Assembly: GCA_003260075.1 (NCBI GenBank)
Contig: QLIY01000459.1
Coordinates: 1 to 64,000 of the forward strand
Direction: 5' to 3'
DNA from: Phallusia mammillata
Lineage: Eukaryota > Chordata > Ascidiacea > Phlebobranchia > Ascidiidae
DNA length: 64,000 bases
In this document: piece after piece, positions 61,610-64,000 of the stretch
How positions within the stretch are numbered: position 1 is the first letter of the stretch
Layout: every line of letters starts with the position of its first letter
Position numbers and translations under genes: made by a program
Notes under the pieces: generated by a model
Told to the model about the DNA's origin: nothing
What the model saw: only the letters and a program-made list of their open reading frames with translations
Database searches by the model: none

Positions 61610-61932
61610 ATTGTCAAAGGTTGACATTTGTTGATGTACATCTTCTCAAACTTTCTATTTATTGTGTAAGTATAAAAAAAAATTCCTGGTAAAAATATGA
61701 CAACAAAATAAACAGGAACTAAGAAATGATTGAAAACAGCATATTGGGAGGTGGAAATATAAAATTAGCCACAACCCCCCCCCCTGACATTTGTTCTATT
61801 AAGTGTGTAAGTATAAAAAACATTTCCTGGTAAAAATAGGAAAATGTTTTTATACTTACAACAAAATAAACAGGAACTAAGAAATGATTGAAAACAGCAT
61901 GTTGGGAGGCGGAAATATAAAATTAGCCACAA
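61610..61932 (+). repeat. Duplicated block upstream of the AMPK gamma gene
   Basis: 61610-61774 recurs at 61785-61932, joined by C run 61775-61784. Another C run, 60727-60737, has no clear duplicate beside it. Confidence 0.65.
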
Positions 61933-64000
61933 AAACACACATGAAATGCTTCAAAAGTTTAAAATAAAAGTACATAGGCTTCATAGAAATCAGCTGTTTT
62001 TAAAGTTCAGGTTCATAAATCCACAACCAGTAGATTATTTGTAAAGCGTTTGAGTGACAAACAAAGTCAATGAACCGATGCGACTCCGCCCAATACAATC
62101 CTAAGAAAAGCAAGTCAGCGGAAAATCCAGGCTTTGTTACTTTGGGGTTTGAGGTTGGATTTGTGTTTTCTTTTCAAAGCCTTGTCAATTATTTTTCAGA
62201 AGCTTGAAGACAATTGTTTAAGCAATACAAACAAATGATGAAAAACATCAGGCTGTTTTTGCGTTACTGACAAACTTTAAACATTCACATGTGAAGTTTG
62301 TTTAATTCAATGAGTATTTTTGTGAGTAAAATAATTGTTATTTCTACTCCATAAAAACTTTGCAAATCGCCTACATTTTTAATCTTTTTTAAACTGTTTG
62401 AATGGAAACAAACAAAAATGTCACCCACATTTAACTAAACAACAAAAACCAATAAAAAGTTTTTGTAAGTTTTACCATCATGTAGAAACAAAATCACAAA
62501 GTTAACACTAAACGGGAATTATTCATAAACTAGAGGAGAATCAAGTTTAATTAAGATTATGCGTTGGTGTTAATTGAGGTGATTAAAAACAATATGTATC
62601 GCCAAACGAAAGTGACACACTTTCATTAGTCTTGTAAAATATTAATGGAGCTCACATAAAAAGTCACGTTGATCTATTTTCAAGAATGGGACCATTTTAA
62701 TCGCTCCTAAGTCCACACAACGCAAAGCATGTGGTTGCCCCATTCAATAAGTTAGCGAACAAAATATTTACGCTTTATATCGAGAGAATGACTGCAAGTT
62801 TGTTTAGTTGGCTGGTGAGAAAGTGTGTGTTTGCACTCCTGTATTGTCTGTAAATCAGTAACTAGTGGCACGATGTGGTCACGACAAAAACATGGTCGCG
62901 ATTAAAAAATAAACTTTCATGCATTTGCTAAACAGGGTATCTCCCTTATTTTGCAGCAATGCTAATGCAAAATTGGACAAACATCGCTGCAATTAATTTG
63001 ATACTTTGTATGGTTTTTTAAATCAAATAAAAGCGGAATTGTGGCAAGATGTGATATATATTACGAGAACAGCTTTTTTGCAAGTCATAAAAAAGCTTTT
63101 TGGTAAATGTCATTTCTAGATAAACTTCCATATAGACACAGTAAATTACACTTTTTGAAAACGTAAATTTGCAGATATATACTGTTTCTGTCAAGCATAT
63201 CATACGTATAAGTTTAACTTGTTAATTGGCCAAATCTTTCAAACAGAATTTTTCATGTTTATGCTAAACTATCCAAATCATTTACCTTTTTACTAAACAA
63301 ACCAATGACTAAATCAACTTTAAATTTTTGGAGATAAATTAGTGAGATGATTGCCGCATGATATTATTCATATTTGAATACATTGCAGTTATTTAGCGAG
63401 TTTCCGGAAACAGTCTTTGCAAGAACTTCCTGTCTCTGCTGTCAGAAGTTAGCCGGCACATAAAGCATTGGGCACAAACAGAATATGGAACAAAATTTGA
63501 TGGATTTACCGGATCTGACTGTACCACCATATATTACAACAGAGTAACACATATTAATATAAAGCTAGTGATCATCAAACATGTTTAAATGAACAGTTGC
63601 TGCCAGGCATAATGGTGAAGTAATACATTTGGCAGAAGAGTATTAATTATATAGTTCATAAATATCAAACTGTTTATTTTTTTGGAATACTTTATATGGA
63701 TCTGTGCAAGAGCATTTGCTAAAATGTTTAAACAATAAAGATTTTTACATCTATTTGGCCATTATTTTCATCATTAAACTTACGTTTATTTTTTGCTGTT
63801 ATAAAATTGTTATCACTTGAATTAATCCATAAAAATTGTAACAATACTGCATGGACTTATTGCCAAAGTTTTTAGCGTGTTTCTGATTTCAAAAAAAGAA
63901 AAATAGCACAATTTAAGATCCTAAGTCTTGTTTAACTAAAGTCCAAAAACATATTTTTGACAAGTTTTTAAAAATTTGAAAAGTGTGTTTTGAACAACTT

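Larger units (their letters stand above)
60569..64000. other. Upstream of AMPK gamma; no gene seen
   Basis: Purine-rich AAAGGTCA-type repeats at 60640-60720, the hammerhead repeat, a hAT-like left end at 60982, duplicated block 61610-61932 and dispersed repeat tails at 61436 and 63700. Possible 5' exons of AMPK gamma could not be identified. Confidence 0.5.

Overview
The window looks like nuclear DNA of an ascidian tunicate, probably Ciona or a close relative. It is AT-rich, with small intron-split genes, frequent TGACGTCA-type motifs, many short MITE-like repeats and very high allelic divergence. 'Ciona' is an inference from style and gene structure, not from a database match. Four protein-coding genes can be supported, three with complete exon chains in the order of a known family. 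(1) 16138-20510, plus strand: LARP6-type La-module RNA-binding protein, 7 coding exons, 577 aa. (2) 22179-23492, minus strand: homogentisate 1,2-dioxygenase, one coding exon of 437 aa with a likely non-coding 5' exon at about 24208-24290. It converges on LARP6. (3) 28048-43165, minus strand: OXSR1/STK39 (SPAK/OSR1, fray) kinase of the WNK pathway, 12 or more exons, with part of its 3' half broken by assembly faults. (4) 45220-60539, minus strand: divergent AMP-activated kinase gamma subunit, 12 coding exons, 657 aa.

Layout: 1-16.0 kb holds no gene I can support. It consists of repeats, a minisatellite (6.65-7.05 kb), tandemly duplicated blocks and a retroposed tRNA-like sequence at 12.7 kb. 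16-24.3 kb is the convergent LARP6/HGD pair. 24.3-28.0 kb is intergenic with a hAT-type element. 28-43.2 kb is the OXSR1 gene and 45.2-60.6 kb the AMPK-gamma gene, both on the minus strand about 2 kb apart. 60.6-64 kb is non-coding as far as I can see. OXSR1 and AMPK gamma are both parts of kinase signalling (ion/volume stress and energy stress), but nothing in the sequence shows that they are co-regulated.

Two overlays shape the window. First, it is peppered with homopolymer G or C runs of two sizes (about 10 nt, and 27-98 nt). The ~10-nt runs almost always separate two near-identical copies of the same block. This is best explained as two haplotypes left in tandem, with poly-G/poly-C filler at the joins. 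It duplicates parts of several exons and destroys part of OXSR1 exon 10. Second, mobile DNA is dense: at least fifteen hAT-like non-autonomous elements, several with intact 8-bp target duplications, one with an empty allele in the same window; and a dispersed repeat that contains a complete hammerhead-ribozyme core in at least three copies, plus other repeat families that look like eroded hammerheads. These ribozyme-bearing repeats and the divergent AMPK gamma protein are the items most worth following.
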